A stretch of DNA of 64,000 nucleotides from Autumnicola musiva (GTDB taxonomy: Bacteria; Bacteroidota; Bacteroidia; Flavobacteriales; Flavobacteriaceae): positions 62,001-126,000 of the forward strand of contig NZ_JAVRHK010000007.1 in NCBI RefSeq assembly GCF_031846585.1, given 5' to 3'. Shown here piece by piece: positions 15,459 to 23,917 of the stretch; the stretch's first letter is position 1, and each line of letters opens with the position of its first letter. Made by a program: the position numbers and the translations under genes. A model generated the notes under the pieces. The model was not told the DNA's origin. It ran no database searches and worked only from the letters and a program-made list of their open reading frames with translations.

Positions 15459-15487
15459 ACCTCACAGATCCTGAAGACCTGTGAGGT
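15459..15487. terminator. Bidirectional terminator between metK and the Gfo/Idh/MocA gene
   Basis: AACCTCACAG and CTGTGAGGTT form a 10-bp stem between two convergent genes, with A and T tracts on both sides. Related CCTCACAGG/CCTGTGAGG palindromes occur elsewhere, for example at 20899-20929, so it may be a member of a dispersed repeat used as a terminator. Confidence 0.7.
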
Positions 15488-15507
15488 TATTATTTATCGG
15501 GAAAAAA

Positions 15508-16650
15508 CTAATTATGTATCTCCACTCTTTTTCCTCCTGCTTCTGCAGATTCATAAATGGCCATTAAGATCTTCATGTCGCGCAGTCCCATTTCTCCGGG
15601 AACAATAGATTTCTCATTTTTCCTGAAGCTTTCTGCCTGACCATCCATTTGTTTTACCTGCTCATATATATTGGGATAATCCATTTTTCCTTCACTGGTT
15701 TCTCCTTTTTTACCTTCATAAGCATATGCCGGACTAACCTTCCACCATCCATCCTCGGCCTCAGCTGAAAGTTCATTTTGATCTTCTGCATAACTGCTGT
15801 TGCTTTTTGCTTTAATCCCTTCTTCAAATTCCAGTTCCCAATTTATAGATTGCTCTACATCATGAAAAACCAAGGGCTTTGTCACCTCACCATAATTAGC
15901 GGTTACCGCTACCGGTGGTTTTCCCATAGTATAAACTGCCCCCTGCACCGCATAAATGCCAAGATCCATTAAAGGCCCTCCTCCGGCAAGTTTCTTATCA
16001 AGACGCCAAATATTAGGTTTTTCAGAAGTCATATCACTGCTGTTATTTGCGGTAATACTTTCCACTTTACCAAAAACCTGCTGTTGTCCCAGCTCCATTA
16101 CTCTTTTATTAAAGGGTTCGAAATGCAGCCGGTAACCTATGGCCAACTGTACACCATTTTCATTACAGGCCTCCAGCATCCGCTGTGCGTCTTCCACATT
16201 GGTGGCCATAGGTTTCTCACAAATTACATCTTTTTTAGCTTTAGCTGCCCTGATAACATATTCAGCGTGCAGAGCATTCGGCAGTACCACATATATAATA
16301 TCTATATCATCATTATTCGCTATCTCATCAAAATTCTCATAATTATAGACGTTTTTATCGGGTATATTATATTTCCTTTTCCAATCATCTACTTTTGATG
16401 GTGTGCCGGTAACAATCCCCGCTAAATAGCAATTTTCGGTTTCTTGTAAAGCAGGTGCCAGCTGATGGGTACTATAACCTCCCAATCCAACCAGTGCAAT
16501 CCCAAGTTTTTTATCCTGTTTCTTTCTTCCTGCAGCCCGTGAAGACATTAGGGACATAAAAGGTGCGCTAAGCATTATTCCTCCCACACCTAATGTTACG
16601 CCTTTAATAAATTTACGTCTCTGTACTGATTGTGAATTATTCTCTTCCAT
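15508..16650 (-). CDS. Gfo/Idh/MocA family oxidoreductase with Tat signal
   Basis: This 380-residue protein has a twin-arginine signal (QRRKFIKGVTLGVGG) and a hydrophobic stretch, so export of the folded protein with its nicotinamide cofactor is likely. The Rossmann motif GIALVGLGGYS follows, with the CEKPMA lysine segment near residue 145 and a glucose-fructose oxidoreductase-like C-terminal domain (GGGPLMDLGIYAVQG). The substrate is probably a sugar or sugar derivative, not identifiable here. It ends 20 nt past the terminator shared with metK. Confidence 0.88.
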   Translation of the reverse strand: MEENNSQSVQRRKFIKGVTLGVGGIMLSAPFMSLMSSRAAGRKKQDKKLGIALVGLGGYSTHQLAPALQETENCYLAGIVTGTPSKVDDWKRKYNIPDKNVYNYENFDEIANNDDIDIIYVVLPNALHAEYVIRAAKAKKDVICEKPMATNVEDAQRMLEACNENGVQLAIGYRLHFEPFNKRVMELGQQQVFGKVESITANNSSDMTSEKPNIWRLDKKLAGGGPLMDLGIYAVQGAVYTMGKPPVAVTANYGEVTKPLVFHDVEQSINWELEFEEGIKAKSNSSYAEDQNELSAEAEDGWWKVSPAYAYEGKKGETSEGKMDYPNIYEQVKQMDGQAESFRKNEKSIVPGEMGLRDMKILMAIYESAEAGGKRVEIHN

Positions 16651-16689
16651 AGCAATTATTTGATGTTCTGCGGGGAGTGATAAAATCTT

Positions 16690-17559
16690 TTAAATAGTGG
16701 GCCTTCCACCGGTAATCTGTATTGTAGATCCAGTCATATAACTGGAATCCTCTGAAGCAAGGAGCACATAACTGGCCGCAAGTTCAGCAGGTTGTCCTGC
16801 CCTTTTCATAGGAGTATCTTTTCCAAAGTTCTTCACTTCTTCTAGAGGCATGGTGGCAGGAATCAACGGAGTCCATATTGGGCCGGGAGCCACACAATTA
16901 ACCCTGATTCCTTTCTCAGCCATTAATTGCCCAAGGTTAGCCGTCAGGTTTTGAATAGCTCCTTTTGTAGCCGCATAGGCCAGTAAGGTAGGCTTTGGTT
17001 TGTATGCATTAATAGAGGTGGTATTTACAATGGTACTTCCCGGCTTCATGTACGGTTCTGCAGCTTTACATAAATAGAACATAGAATAAATATTCGTCTT
17101 AAAAGTATAATCCCATTCTTCAGCCGAAACATCCTGTAAAGATTCCCTTGCCATCTGGAATGCAGCATTATTTACAAGAATATCAATCCTACCAAATTCA
17201 TCAACGGCACGTTCAACTATTTTTTTACAGTGTGATTCCTCCCCCACATCACCTGCCATAAGGATAGCCTTTCTTCCGGCCTCCTCCACATATTTTGCAG
17301 TTTCCTTAGCATCTTCAGTTTCTTCAAGATAGGAAATTAAAACATTAGCACCTTCCCGCGCATATGCTATGGCCACCGCCCTGCCTATACCGCTGTCACC
17401 GCCGGTAATTATAGCATTTTTGCCTTCCAGTTTTCCGGAACCTTTATAAGAATTCTCCCCGTGATCTACCTTTGGTTCCATCTCAGCTTCATGACCCGGA
17501 ACGTCTTGTTTGTCATTTGAATACGGTGGTTTTGGATGTTTTTCCTGTGGATCTTTCAT
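16690..17559 (-). CDS. SDR family oxidoreductase (YghA/YdaD-like)
   Basis: The 289-residue protein has a charged N-terminal extension of about 45 residues and then a classical short-chain dehydrogenase. It shows GGDSGIGRAVAIAYA for the cofactor, the NNAA motif, catalytic Ser in NTTSINAYK and YAATKGAI. The extension and the C-terminal TGGRP resemble general-stress SDRs (YdaD, YghA). The substrate is unknown. It lies 39 nt upstream of the Tat oxidoreductase on the same strand and may be co-transcribed. Confidence 0.9.
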   Translation of the reverse strand: MKDPQEKHPKPPYSNDKQDVPGHEAEMEPKVDHGENSYKGSGKLEGKNAIITGGDSGIGRAVAIAYAREGANVLISYLEETEDAKETAKYVEEAGRKAILMAGDVGEESHCKKIVERAVDEFGRIDILVNNAAFQMARESLQDVSAEEWDYTFKTNIYSMFYLCKAAEPYMKPGSTIVNTTSINAYKPKPTLLAYAATKGAIQNLTANLGQLMAEKGIRVNCVAPGPIWTPLIPATMPLEEVKNFGKDTPMKRAGQPAELAASYVLLASEDSSYMTGSTIQITGGRPTI

Positions 17560-17597
17560 AATATTTATTTTAATATGTTATTTCCCTGTTTAGCACT

Positions 17598-17627
17598 ATC
17601 GTCTTCTCTCTAATCGTCTTCTCTCTA
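17598..17627. repeat. 15-bp tandem duplication
   Basis: ATCGTCTTCTCTCTA occurs twice in perfect tandem in the 272-nt gap between the SDR gene and the acyl-CoA dehydrogenase gene. No other function is visible. Confidence 0.7.
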
Positions 17628-17831
17628 AATGTAACCACTCTTATACATTTCCGGAAGAGGACACCCGCTAAATCTTTCATAAAAATCAGTTTATTTTTTA
17701 AATAATTATAAGACCAAAAAGCCATAATTGCACAGTAATCAGTCTTTTCTATTTTTACTTTTTCTTCGGAAAGCTTTAACAGCTGCCAAGGTTTTAATTA
17801 GCTACTTTGTGAAAATAACAATACTACTATT

Positions 17832-19196
17832 ATGTCTTTCTTCGGAAAAGTGAGAAACACTATTAACCTGTTAAAATCGGTAGATTTGGACCAGTTAGCA
17901 AAAGTGAATGAGCAAATTGATCTTTCTGAAGCAATGAAAACTTTGGGCACTTTAGATGAACGACAATTGCAGGGATTGATGAAAATGTTAAAAACCAAGC
18001 GTACAAAAAAACAACATGAGCTACCGCCGGTGGATGGCGATTTTTACAATCTTGAAGAAAAATTAACACCAGACCAGAAAGCACTTCAGTTTAAAGTACG
18101 CGAGGTCATGCAAAATGAAGTTCGCCCCATAGTCAACGATTACTGGAACAGGGCAAAATTCCCTTTTGAAATTATAGAAAAATTCCGTGAACTTAATATA
18201 ACGGGAGTACCATATAAAGGTTATGGCTGCCCGGATTTACCATTTTTGATGGAAGGTATAATTGCACAGGAAATTGCACGTGTGGATGTTTCAATATCTA
18301 CTTTTTTTGGAGTGCACAGCGGTCTGGCTATGGGTTCCATATATTTATGCGGAAGTGAGGAACAAAAACAGGAATGGCTTCCAAAGATGCAAAAGCTGGA
18401 AAAAATAGGAGCGTTTGGATTAACCGAACCCAATGTAGGGTCAGGGGTGGCAGGAGGCCTGGAAACCACCTGCAAATTTGATGGTGAAAACTGGGTTTTG
18501 GACGGACAAAAGAAATGGATTGGAAACGCTACATTTGCCGATGTTATCATTATTTGGGCCAGGGATGTAGACAGCAATCAGGTAAAAGGATTTTTGGTAA
18601 GAAAGGAAAATCCCGGTTTTAAAGCCGAAAAAATGCAGGATAAGATGGCGCTTCGGATTGTACAGAATGCTCTTATTACATTAACCGATTGCAGAATTCC
18701 TGAAAGTGACAGGTTACAGAAAGTCAATTCTTTTAAAGACACCGCCAATGTTCTTAGAATGACGAGGGCCGGTGTTGCCTGGCAGGCAGTTGGCTGTGCC
18801 CGCGGTGCTTACGAGAGTGCTTTAAAATATACAAAAGAAAGAGAACAATTTGGAAGGCCGATTGCTTCATACCAGTTAATTCAGAACCATTTGGTGGAAA
18901 TGCTTTCCAATTTAACGGCTATGCAGACGCTGGTTTTCCGGTTGTCAGAAATGCAGGATCAGGATTTGCTTACAGATGAGCATGCATCCCTTGCAAAGGT
19001 TTATTGCAGCATGAGAACGAGAGACGTGGTAAGTCGTGCCCGTGAAGTTATGGGTGGCAACGGTATACTTTTAGAATATGATGTTGCCCGTTTTGTAGCC
19101 GATGCGGAGGCTATTTACAGCTATGAAGGAACTAAAGAAATAAACTCATTAATTGTGGGACGGGCCATTACCGGCTTCAGCGCATTTGTGAGCTAA
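17832..19196 (+). CDS. Acyl-CoA dehydrogenase family protein (glutaryl-CoA dehydrogenase-like)
   Basis: This 454-residue flavoprotein probably oxidises an acyl-CoA and passes electrons to ETF, encoded at 42120-43903. After an unusual N-terminal extension of about 75 residues come the standard domains: FGLTEPNVGSGVAGG for FAD contacts, KYTKEREQFGRPI, and the catalytic glutamate in YSYEGTKEINSLIVGRAITG. The sequence is closest to the glutaryl-CoA/short-chain group by eye, and the exact substrate is open. The next gene starts 24 nt downstream, suggesting co-transcription. Confidence 0.88.
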   Translation: MSFFGKVRNTINLLKSVDLDQLAKVNEQIDLSEAMKTLGTLDERQLQGLMKMLKTKRTKKQHELPPVDGDFYNLEEKLTPDQKALQFKVREVMQNEVRPIVNDYWNRAKFPFEIIEKFRELNITGVPYKGYGCPDLPFLMEGIIAQEIARVDVSISTFFGVHSGLAMGSIYLCGSEEQKQEWLPKMQKLEKIGAFGLTEPNVGSGVAGGLETTCKFDGENWVLDGQKKWIGNATFADVIIIWARDVDSNQVKGFLVRKENPGFKAEKMQDKMALRIVQNALITLTDCRIPESDRLQKVNSFKDTANVLRMTRAGVAWQAVGCARGAYESALKYTKEREQFGRPIASYQLIQNHLVEMLSNLTAMQTLVFRLSEMQDQDLLTDEHASLAKVYCSMRTRDVVSRAREVMGGNGILLEYDVARFVADAEAIYSYEGTKEINSLIVGRAITGFSAFVS

Positions 19197-19220
19197 TATT
19201 TAATATAAAAACAAAAAAGA

Positions 19221-20150
19221 ATGTCATTTTTAATTGTAAGCCCGGGTAGAGACCCGCAACCATGGATAGAAGCTTTAAAAAATCAGCATCCCGGTTTAGA
19301 TATTTATGTCTATCCTGAGGACCATAATAAAGAAGAAGTTGAATTTGCACTCGCCTGGAATCATCCAAGAGGCCTTTTTAAAAATTATCCAAACCTGAAG
19401 GTAGTGGCTTCTATGGGTGCGGGTGTAGACCATATTACCAGTGATAAGGAATTACCGGAGCATGTAAAAATCACGAAAGTGGTAGATGACCAGCTCACAA
19501 CGGATATGAGCGATTTTGTGCTGAGCCTTGTTATGGACCATACCAGAAGATTATCCATATATAAAGATCAGAAAAAGGAGAAAAGTTGGAATCGTACCCC
19601 TTATAAAAGACCAAGAAATGTAACCGTAGGAATTATGGGAGTTGGAGTACTTGGTTCTGCCGTAGGTGAAAAACTTTCCGCTAACGGATTTAACGTATTG
19701 GGCTGGGCCAAAAGCGAAAAGGATAAACAAGATATGAATACCTACTGCGGACAGGAAGGCCTGGAAGAATTTCTTTCCAAATCTAATGTTCTGGTGTGTT
19801 TACTTCCTTTAACTTCTAAAACCGAAAACATCCTGAATGCTGATGTTTTTGAAAAGTTACCTAAGGGAGCATACGTGATCAATGTAGCCCGTGGAGAGCA
19901 TCTGGTTGAGCAGGATTTACTTGAAATGATTGGCAGCGGGCATTTATCAGGTGCTGCGCTTGATGTATTTAGGGAAGAACCTTTGCCGGAGAATCATCCG
20001 TTTTGGGAAAATTCAGAAATCCTCATCACTCCTCATATTGCCAGTGTAACCAGTGCAGAGTCTGTGATGCCTCAAATAATTGAGAATTATGAACGTATGA
20101 AAGAAGGGGAACCGCTTAAAAATGTAGTAGAAAGAGATAAGGGTTATTAA
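19221..20150 (+). CDS. Glyoxylate/hydroxypyruvate reductase A-like 2-hydroxyacid dehydrogenase
   Basis: This 309-residue D-2-hydroxyacid dehydrogenase has the NAD(P)-binding GIMGVGVLGSAVGEKL, the arginine in NVARGEHLVEQDLL and the C-terminal PHIASVTSAESV histidine, as in GhrA. It would reduce glyoxylate or hydroxypyruvate, though other 2-ketoacids are possible. It follows the acyl-CoA dehydrogenase closely. Confidence 0.88.
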   Translation: MSFLIVSPGRDPQPWIEALKNQHPGLDIYVYPEDHNKEEVEFALAWNHPRGLFKNYPNLKVVASMGAGVDHITSDKELPEHVKITKVVDDQLTTDMSDFVLSLVMDHTRRLSIYKDQKKEKSWNRTPYKRPRNVTVGIMGVGVLGSAVGEKLSANGFNVLGWAKSEKDKQDMNTYCGQEGLEEFLSKSNVLVCLLPLTSKTENILNADVFEKLPKGAYVINVARGEHLVEQDLLEMIGSGHLSGAALDVFREEPLPENHPFWENSEILITPHIASVTSAESVMPQIIENYERMKEGEPLKNVVERDKGY

Positions 20151-20162
20151 ACCACAGAATTC

Positions 20163-20612
20163 ATGAATGGAATAAGGAATATCCTTGTTGCTGTAGATTT
20201 TAATGAAACAGTGGGAGAACTGCTGAACTATGCTGAGAGTTTTGCACTAAAATATACTTCAAAAATCTGGCTCCTCCACGTTACTAATCCGGAGCCGGAT
20301 TTTATAGGTTATGAGCCCGGCCTCAATATATAAGGGATTTAAAGGCCGAAGAATACCGGGATGAGCACAGAAACCTGCAGGCATTATGCAAGGCTTTTAG
20401 ACAAAAATATAAAAGCTGAAGCTTGGCTTATCCAGGGCTCTACCGTAGAAATGATCCTAAAAGAAGCTAAAGAATTGCAAGCAGATCTATTGATCGTAGG
20501 TGCACATCAACACGGGTTTTTCTCTAACCTTTTTTCTGAAAGCATCTCTTTAAAACTGTTTAAGAATTCGAAGATCCCGTTGCTCCCTATTCCTGTTGAG
20601 GAAGATGAGTAA
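20163..20612 (+). pseudogene. Universal stress protein gene broken by two compensating frameshifts
   Basis: Reading from 20163 gives MNGIRNILVAVDFNETV and LLHVTNPEPDFIGYEPG, a normal UspA-type N-terminus, then a TAA at 20331. The family sequence continues in another frame from 20324 (QYIRDLKAEEYRDEHRNLQ) and returns to the first frame near 20380 (HYARLLDKNIKAEAW, then LIVGAHQHGFFSNLFSESIS) to the stop at 20612. Two opposite indels would explain this. The C-terminal ATP-binding region is otherwise well preserved, so the damage is recent or is a sequencing error. It lies 12 nt after the reductase gene. Confidence 0.8.
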
Positions 20613-20672
20613 CTTTAGTTGCAATTTTTCCTGTAAAATCTTCACCACAAATACTGTATTTTAAAAGACCAT

Positions 20673-20712
20673 ACCTCCCAAGCCCTTAAAAATCTGGGAG
20701 GTTTTATTTTTC
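20673..20712 (+). terminator. Terminator after the universal stress protein pseudogene
   Basis: ACCTCCCA and TGGGAGGT form an 8-bp stem followed by TTTTATTTTT. It closes the transcription unit starting at the acyl-CoA dehydrogenase. Confidence 0.75.
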
Positions 20713-20898
20713 AAAGAGACTAAAGCTATATCAGCTTACCGAAAAAGTAGAATTTCACACAAATCCAGTCGTAGATTAGTGTTCTATATTTCCTTCACTT
20801 TAATGCTATATTCATAAAGATGAAGGTCCTGAAACAGTAATACGATGTTTTTAACATTCTCTTATTTAAATTCTTAGTACAAAATTCTCGACACGAGA

Positions 20899-20929
20899 GA
20901 CCTCAAAGGTTTCAAAAACCTGTGAGGTC
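20899..20929. repeat. Palindromic intergenic repeat in the 20613-21072 gap
   Basis: GACCTCAAAGGTTT and AAACCTGTGAGGTC form a long imperfect palindrome, related to the stem at 15459-15487. It has no T tract. The rest of this 460-nt gap holds only the terminator at 20673-20712 and AT-rich sequence without a supported gene. Confidence 0.55.
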
Positions 20930-21072
20930 TGGTGGTGCTGGTACTCGATACAGATTTCTGAATTTATGAATAAATACGGATATTCAATTCACAAAGCCAA
21001 TTTTCGACCTCTAATAACTTTTTATCCTGATTAATTCCCTCTAATGCCTTAATTTTACAGTAAAAATCAGCT

Positions 21073-22011
21073 ATGCATTCTAAGCAGGAACTTAAAAAAG
21101 TACATCAACGGATTCTTCCTTACATCCATAGAACACCTGTTTTACAATCATCACTGGTGAATGAGATTTCAGAAACCAAATTATTCTTTAAGTGTGAAAA
21201 TTTTCAGCGGATGGGCGCTTTTAAAATGCGTGGGGCCACCAACGCCATCCTTCAGCTTTCTAAAGAACAGCAGAAAAAAGGCGTAGTCACTCATTCCTCA
21301 GGAAATTTTGCCCAGGCTTTGTCACTGGCTGCCAAAAGCATCGGCGTCCCTGCCTATATCGTGATGCCTTCCTCTGCCCCGCAGGTAAAAAAAGATGCGG
21401 TAAAAACATACGGTGGAAAAATAACCGAATGCCCTCCCAACCTTAAAAACCGCGAAGAAACCGCACAACAAATAATACGGGAAACAGGAGCCAGTTTTTT
21501 ACATCCTTCCAACGATACTAACGTAATTCTGGGTCAGGGTACAGCAGCAATTGAATTACTGACCGAAATTGAAGATCTTGAATTTATCGTTACTCCGGTT
21601 GGCGGCGGTGGATTGATTGCCGGAACGGCCCTTGCCGCCCATTTCTTTGGAAAAAACTGTAAAACCATTGGTGCCGAACCTTTTGAAGTTGATGATGCTT
21701 ATCGCTCCCTGCAAAGCGGAAAAATTGAAATTAATGAAACTACAAATACAATTGGTGACGGCCTGAAAACACAGCTTGGCGACAAGAATTTTCCCATCAT
21801 CAAGGAACATGTTTCTCAAATAATTCGTGTAGAGGAAAAAGAAATCATTGAAGCTTTGAGGCTTATCTGGGAAAGGATGAAAATAATCATTGAGCCTTCC
21901 AGCGCAACTGCTTTGGCTGCCGTTCTAAGGGAAAAGGAGAAATTCCGCAATAAAAAAACCGGGATCATTATTTCCGGTGGAAATGTTGATTTAAAAAATC
22001 TGCCGTTTTAG
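21073..22011 (+). CDS. Threonine/serine dehydratase or serine racemase-like PLP enzyme
   Basis: This 312-residue fold-type II PLP enzyme has the cofactor lysine in FQRMGAFKMRGATNA, the SSGNFAQALSLAA loop, the phosphate-binding VGGGGLIAG and a C-terminal IISGGNVDL. It lacks the C-terminal ACT domain of biosynthetic IlvA, so a catabolic dehydratase or serine racemase role is more likely. Its stop overlaps the convergent DinB gene by 4 nt. Confidence 0.9.
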   Translation: MHSKQELKKVHQRILPYIHRTPVLQSSLVNEISETKLFFKCENFQRMGAFKMRGATNAILQLSKEQQKKGVVTHSSGNFAQALSLAAKSIGVPAYIVMPSSAPQVKKDAVKTYGGKITECPPNLKNREETAQQIIRETGASFLHPSNDTNVILGQGTAAIELLTEIEDLEFIVTPVGGGGLIAGTALAAHFFGKNCKTIGAEPFEVDDAYRSLQSGKIEINETTNTIGDGLKTQLGDKNFPIIKEHVSQIIRVEEKEIIEALRLIWERMKIIIEPSSATALAAVLREKEKFRNKKTGIIISGGNVDLKNLPF

Positions 22012-22520
22012 TCTATTTTCACCACACTTATGGTTACCAATAGCTGCCCCACATGACGCTGACTATGTTCTGCAGCATGAAAATACAGGCCGATAACAGA
22101 AGATGGTAACTGCTTTCTGCCCACGCCACGTTTTTCAGTTAAAACCCTTTCGGGGATATTCCTGAAAATACTAATAGCCTCCTCCACTTTCTTTTGAAAG
22201 GCATTCACAAGAAGCTTCACATTAACCTCATCTAAAGGCATACCTTCATTTTTGAGATAATCCAATTGTTCAGCGGTAAGTTCTTTTCCTGCTGCGTAAG
22301 TTAGCATCCTGTCTAAAACGCCGGTTAAATGTTGAAGATGAAAACCTGCCGATGCCCTTCCCGCAGGTCTTATCCACAGCTTTTTTTCAGAAAAATCTTC
22401 CGTATATTTTTGAACATCTTCCACTGCCTGCAGCAAAGCATGTGCGGCAGGCTGGAGTAAATCAGGAACCTCCGGAATTTTTCCTCTTAGCCATACTTCA
22501 GGTTTATTTGCAGTATTCAT
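22008..22520 (-). CDS. DinB family protein
   Basis: This 170-residue protein forms a predicted four-helix bundle with histidines placed as in DinB/YfiT metal-binding proteins (FHLQHLTGVLDRM near residue 60, FHAAEHSQRHVGQLL near residue 150). The family includes thiol transferases and uncharacterised metal enzymes. No specific reaction can be assigned. It is convergent with and overlaps the dehydratase gene at its 3' end. Confidence 0.85.
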   Translation of the reverse strand: MNTANKPEVWLRGKIPEVPDLLQPAAHALLQAVEDVQKYTEDFSEKKLWIRPAGRASAGFHLQHLTGVLDRMLTYAAGKELTAEQLDYLKNEGMPLDEVNVKLLVNAFQKKVEEAISIFRNIPERVLTEKRGVGRKQLPSSVIGLYFHAAEHSQRHVGQLLVTISVVKID

Positions 22521-22559
22521 TTCAAAATTTTATATAAAAGCAAAGATAACAGGAGTTAT

Positions 22560-23033
22560 TCATTGTTGTTCATCCTGAATAAGGGTAGAATGCAGCATTT
22601 GCAATTTCCAACCGTTTTCAGTAAATACAGCAGTAGCACTTTCCAGCCAGTTCATTTCATTTACAACTTTATCATCCTTTTTAAAAATAGCTTTATTGCG
22701 GTAAGCAACCCAGGCCATTTTATCCCAAATTTTAATTTCTATAAAATCGAACGAATTTATTCTTTCTGGCTGTGCCCCCTGTGCTTTTGCTCTATTCATA
22801 TAACTGGTAATAATATCCATATCCCAGACTTCTCCATTTTCCAGAAGTAAAAAATCATCTGAATAATATTTTTCAAGTTTTTCTGTATCCATATCAGAAA
22901 ATATATCATCAAAAGAACTGATAATTAAATCCTTTATCTGCTCCTCATTTTCCTTTACACAGGTTTGTGCTGATGCCGGAGCAATTAGAAACAGCAGGAG
23001 TGAAAGTTGTATGATTTTTATCATCTGTAGCAT
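22560..23033 (-). CDS. Secreted NTF2/SnoaL-like protein
   Basis: The 157-residue product starts with a signal peptide (IKIIQLSLLLFLIAPASAQ), followed by a small alpha+beta domain. Its segments DIFSDMDTEKLEKYYSDDFLLLENGEVWD and WVAYRNKAIFKKDDKVV resemble nuclear-transport-factor-2-like/DUF4440 proteins. Its function is unknown. The ATG ending at 23033 is preferred because a signal peptide follows directly; one three codons later is possible. Confidence 0.75.
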   Translation of the reverse strand: MLQMIKIIQLSLLLFLIAPASAQTCVKENEEQIKDLIISSFDDIFSDMDTEKLEKYYSDDFLLLENGEVWDMDIITSYMNRAKAQGAQPERINSFDFIEIKIWDKMAWVAYRNKAIFKKDDKVVNEMNWLESATAVFTENGWKLQMLHSTLIQDEQQ

Positions 23034-23235
23034 TTTATTTGTTACGCGAAAGTTATAAAAAGGATTATAGAATTTTAGTGGCGCATATTTTGATTCGTTC
23101 TTTATTTTATTGGAATCAAATATGACTTTAGAGATCTTTGATAAGTTCAGGTTAACGAACTCTTTTATCACTTTTAAAAGATATTCAACCAAATATCAAC
23201 TATTATTGTAACTTAACACCCTATTTTATTAGCTT

Positions 23236-23652
23236 ATGAAACTACTGCCTATTTTTCTCAGCTTTTTCTGCGGAATTCTTAGTCTAAATGCCCAAAACAA
23301 TATAGAAGTTGAAATTACCGATTTTGAATCTGATAAAGGACAGGCCATGATTGGTCTTTACAATACAGAAAACTCTTTTCTTAAAAAGGAATTTAAGGGG
23401 AAACAGTTAAAGATACAGGATAAAAAAGTGATGTTCACTTTTGCCGATATTCCTGAAGGCAATTATGCCATAATGGTTTTTCACGATGAAGATAAAAATA
23501 ATGAACTCACCACCAATTTTCTCGGCATTCCTAAAGAAAATTATGGTGCTTCCAACAATGCTCCATCAAAATTTGGTCCGCCAAAATGGAAAGATGCAAA
23601 ATTTGAGGTTAAAAACGGTAAAACCCTGAAGCAAAAGATCATGCTCAACTAA
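23236..23652 (+). CDS. DUF2141 domain secreted protein
   Basis: This 138-residue protein has a signal peptide (LLPIFLSFFCGILSLNAQ) and a beta-sandwich domain. The motifs ITDFESDKGQAMIGLYN, IPEGNYAIMVFHDEDKNNELTTNFLGIPKENYG and FGPPKWKDAKFEV identify DUF2141. It probably sits in the periplasm or outside the cell. Function unknown. It is monocistronic, and the 265 nt after it hold nothing I can name. Confidence 0.88.
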   Translation: MKLLPIFLSFFCGILSLNAQNNIEVEITDFESDKGQAMIGLYNTENSFLKKEFKGKQLKIQDKKVMFTFADIPEGNYAIMVFHDEDKNNELTTNFLGIPKENYGASNNAPSKFGPPKWKDAKFEVKNGKTLKQKIMLN

Positions 23653-23917
23653 CAGTGAGATTTTTATAGTTCTTGAGATTGTACCTTACAGCCCCGCATT
23701 TGAATGGTATGAACAGAGCCTCGGTATACATTTATCAGGAGATGGTAATAGTCCATTAGTTTTATCGCTGCGCTGGGAATTTGGAGTTTTAGTTGTAAGT
23801 CTTTTCAACTTAAAATTTTTATTTTCTCTTCACTATCCTCTTAATTCCTGCTAATCGTTAGGAAAAATATGCCTCAATTTTATATATCTTTAGTTCCCTA
23901 AAAAAACTCAAGGAATT

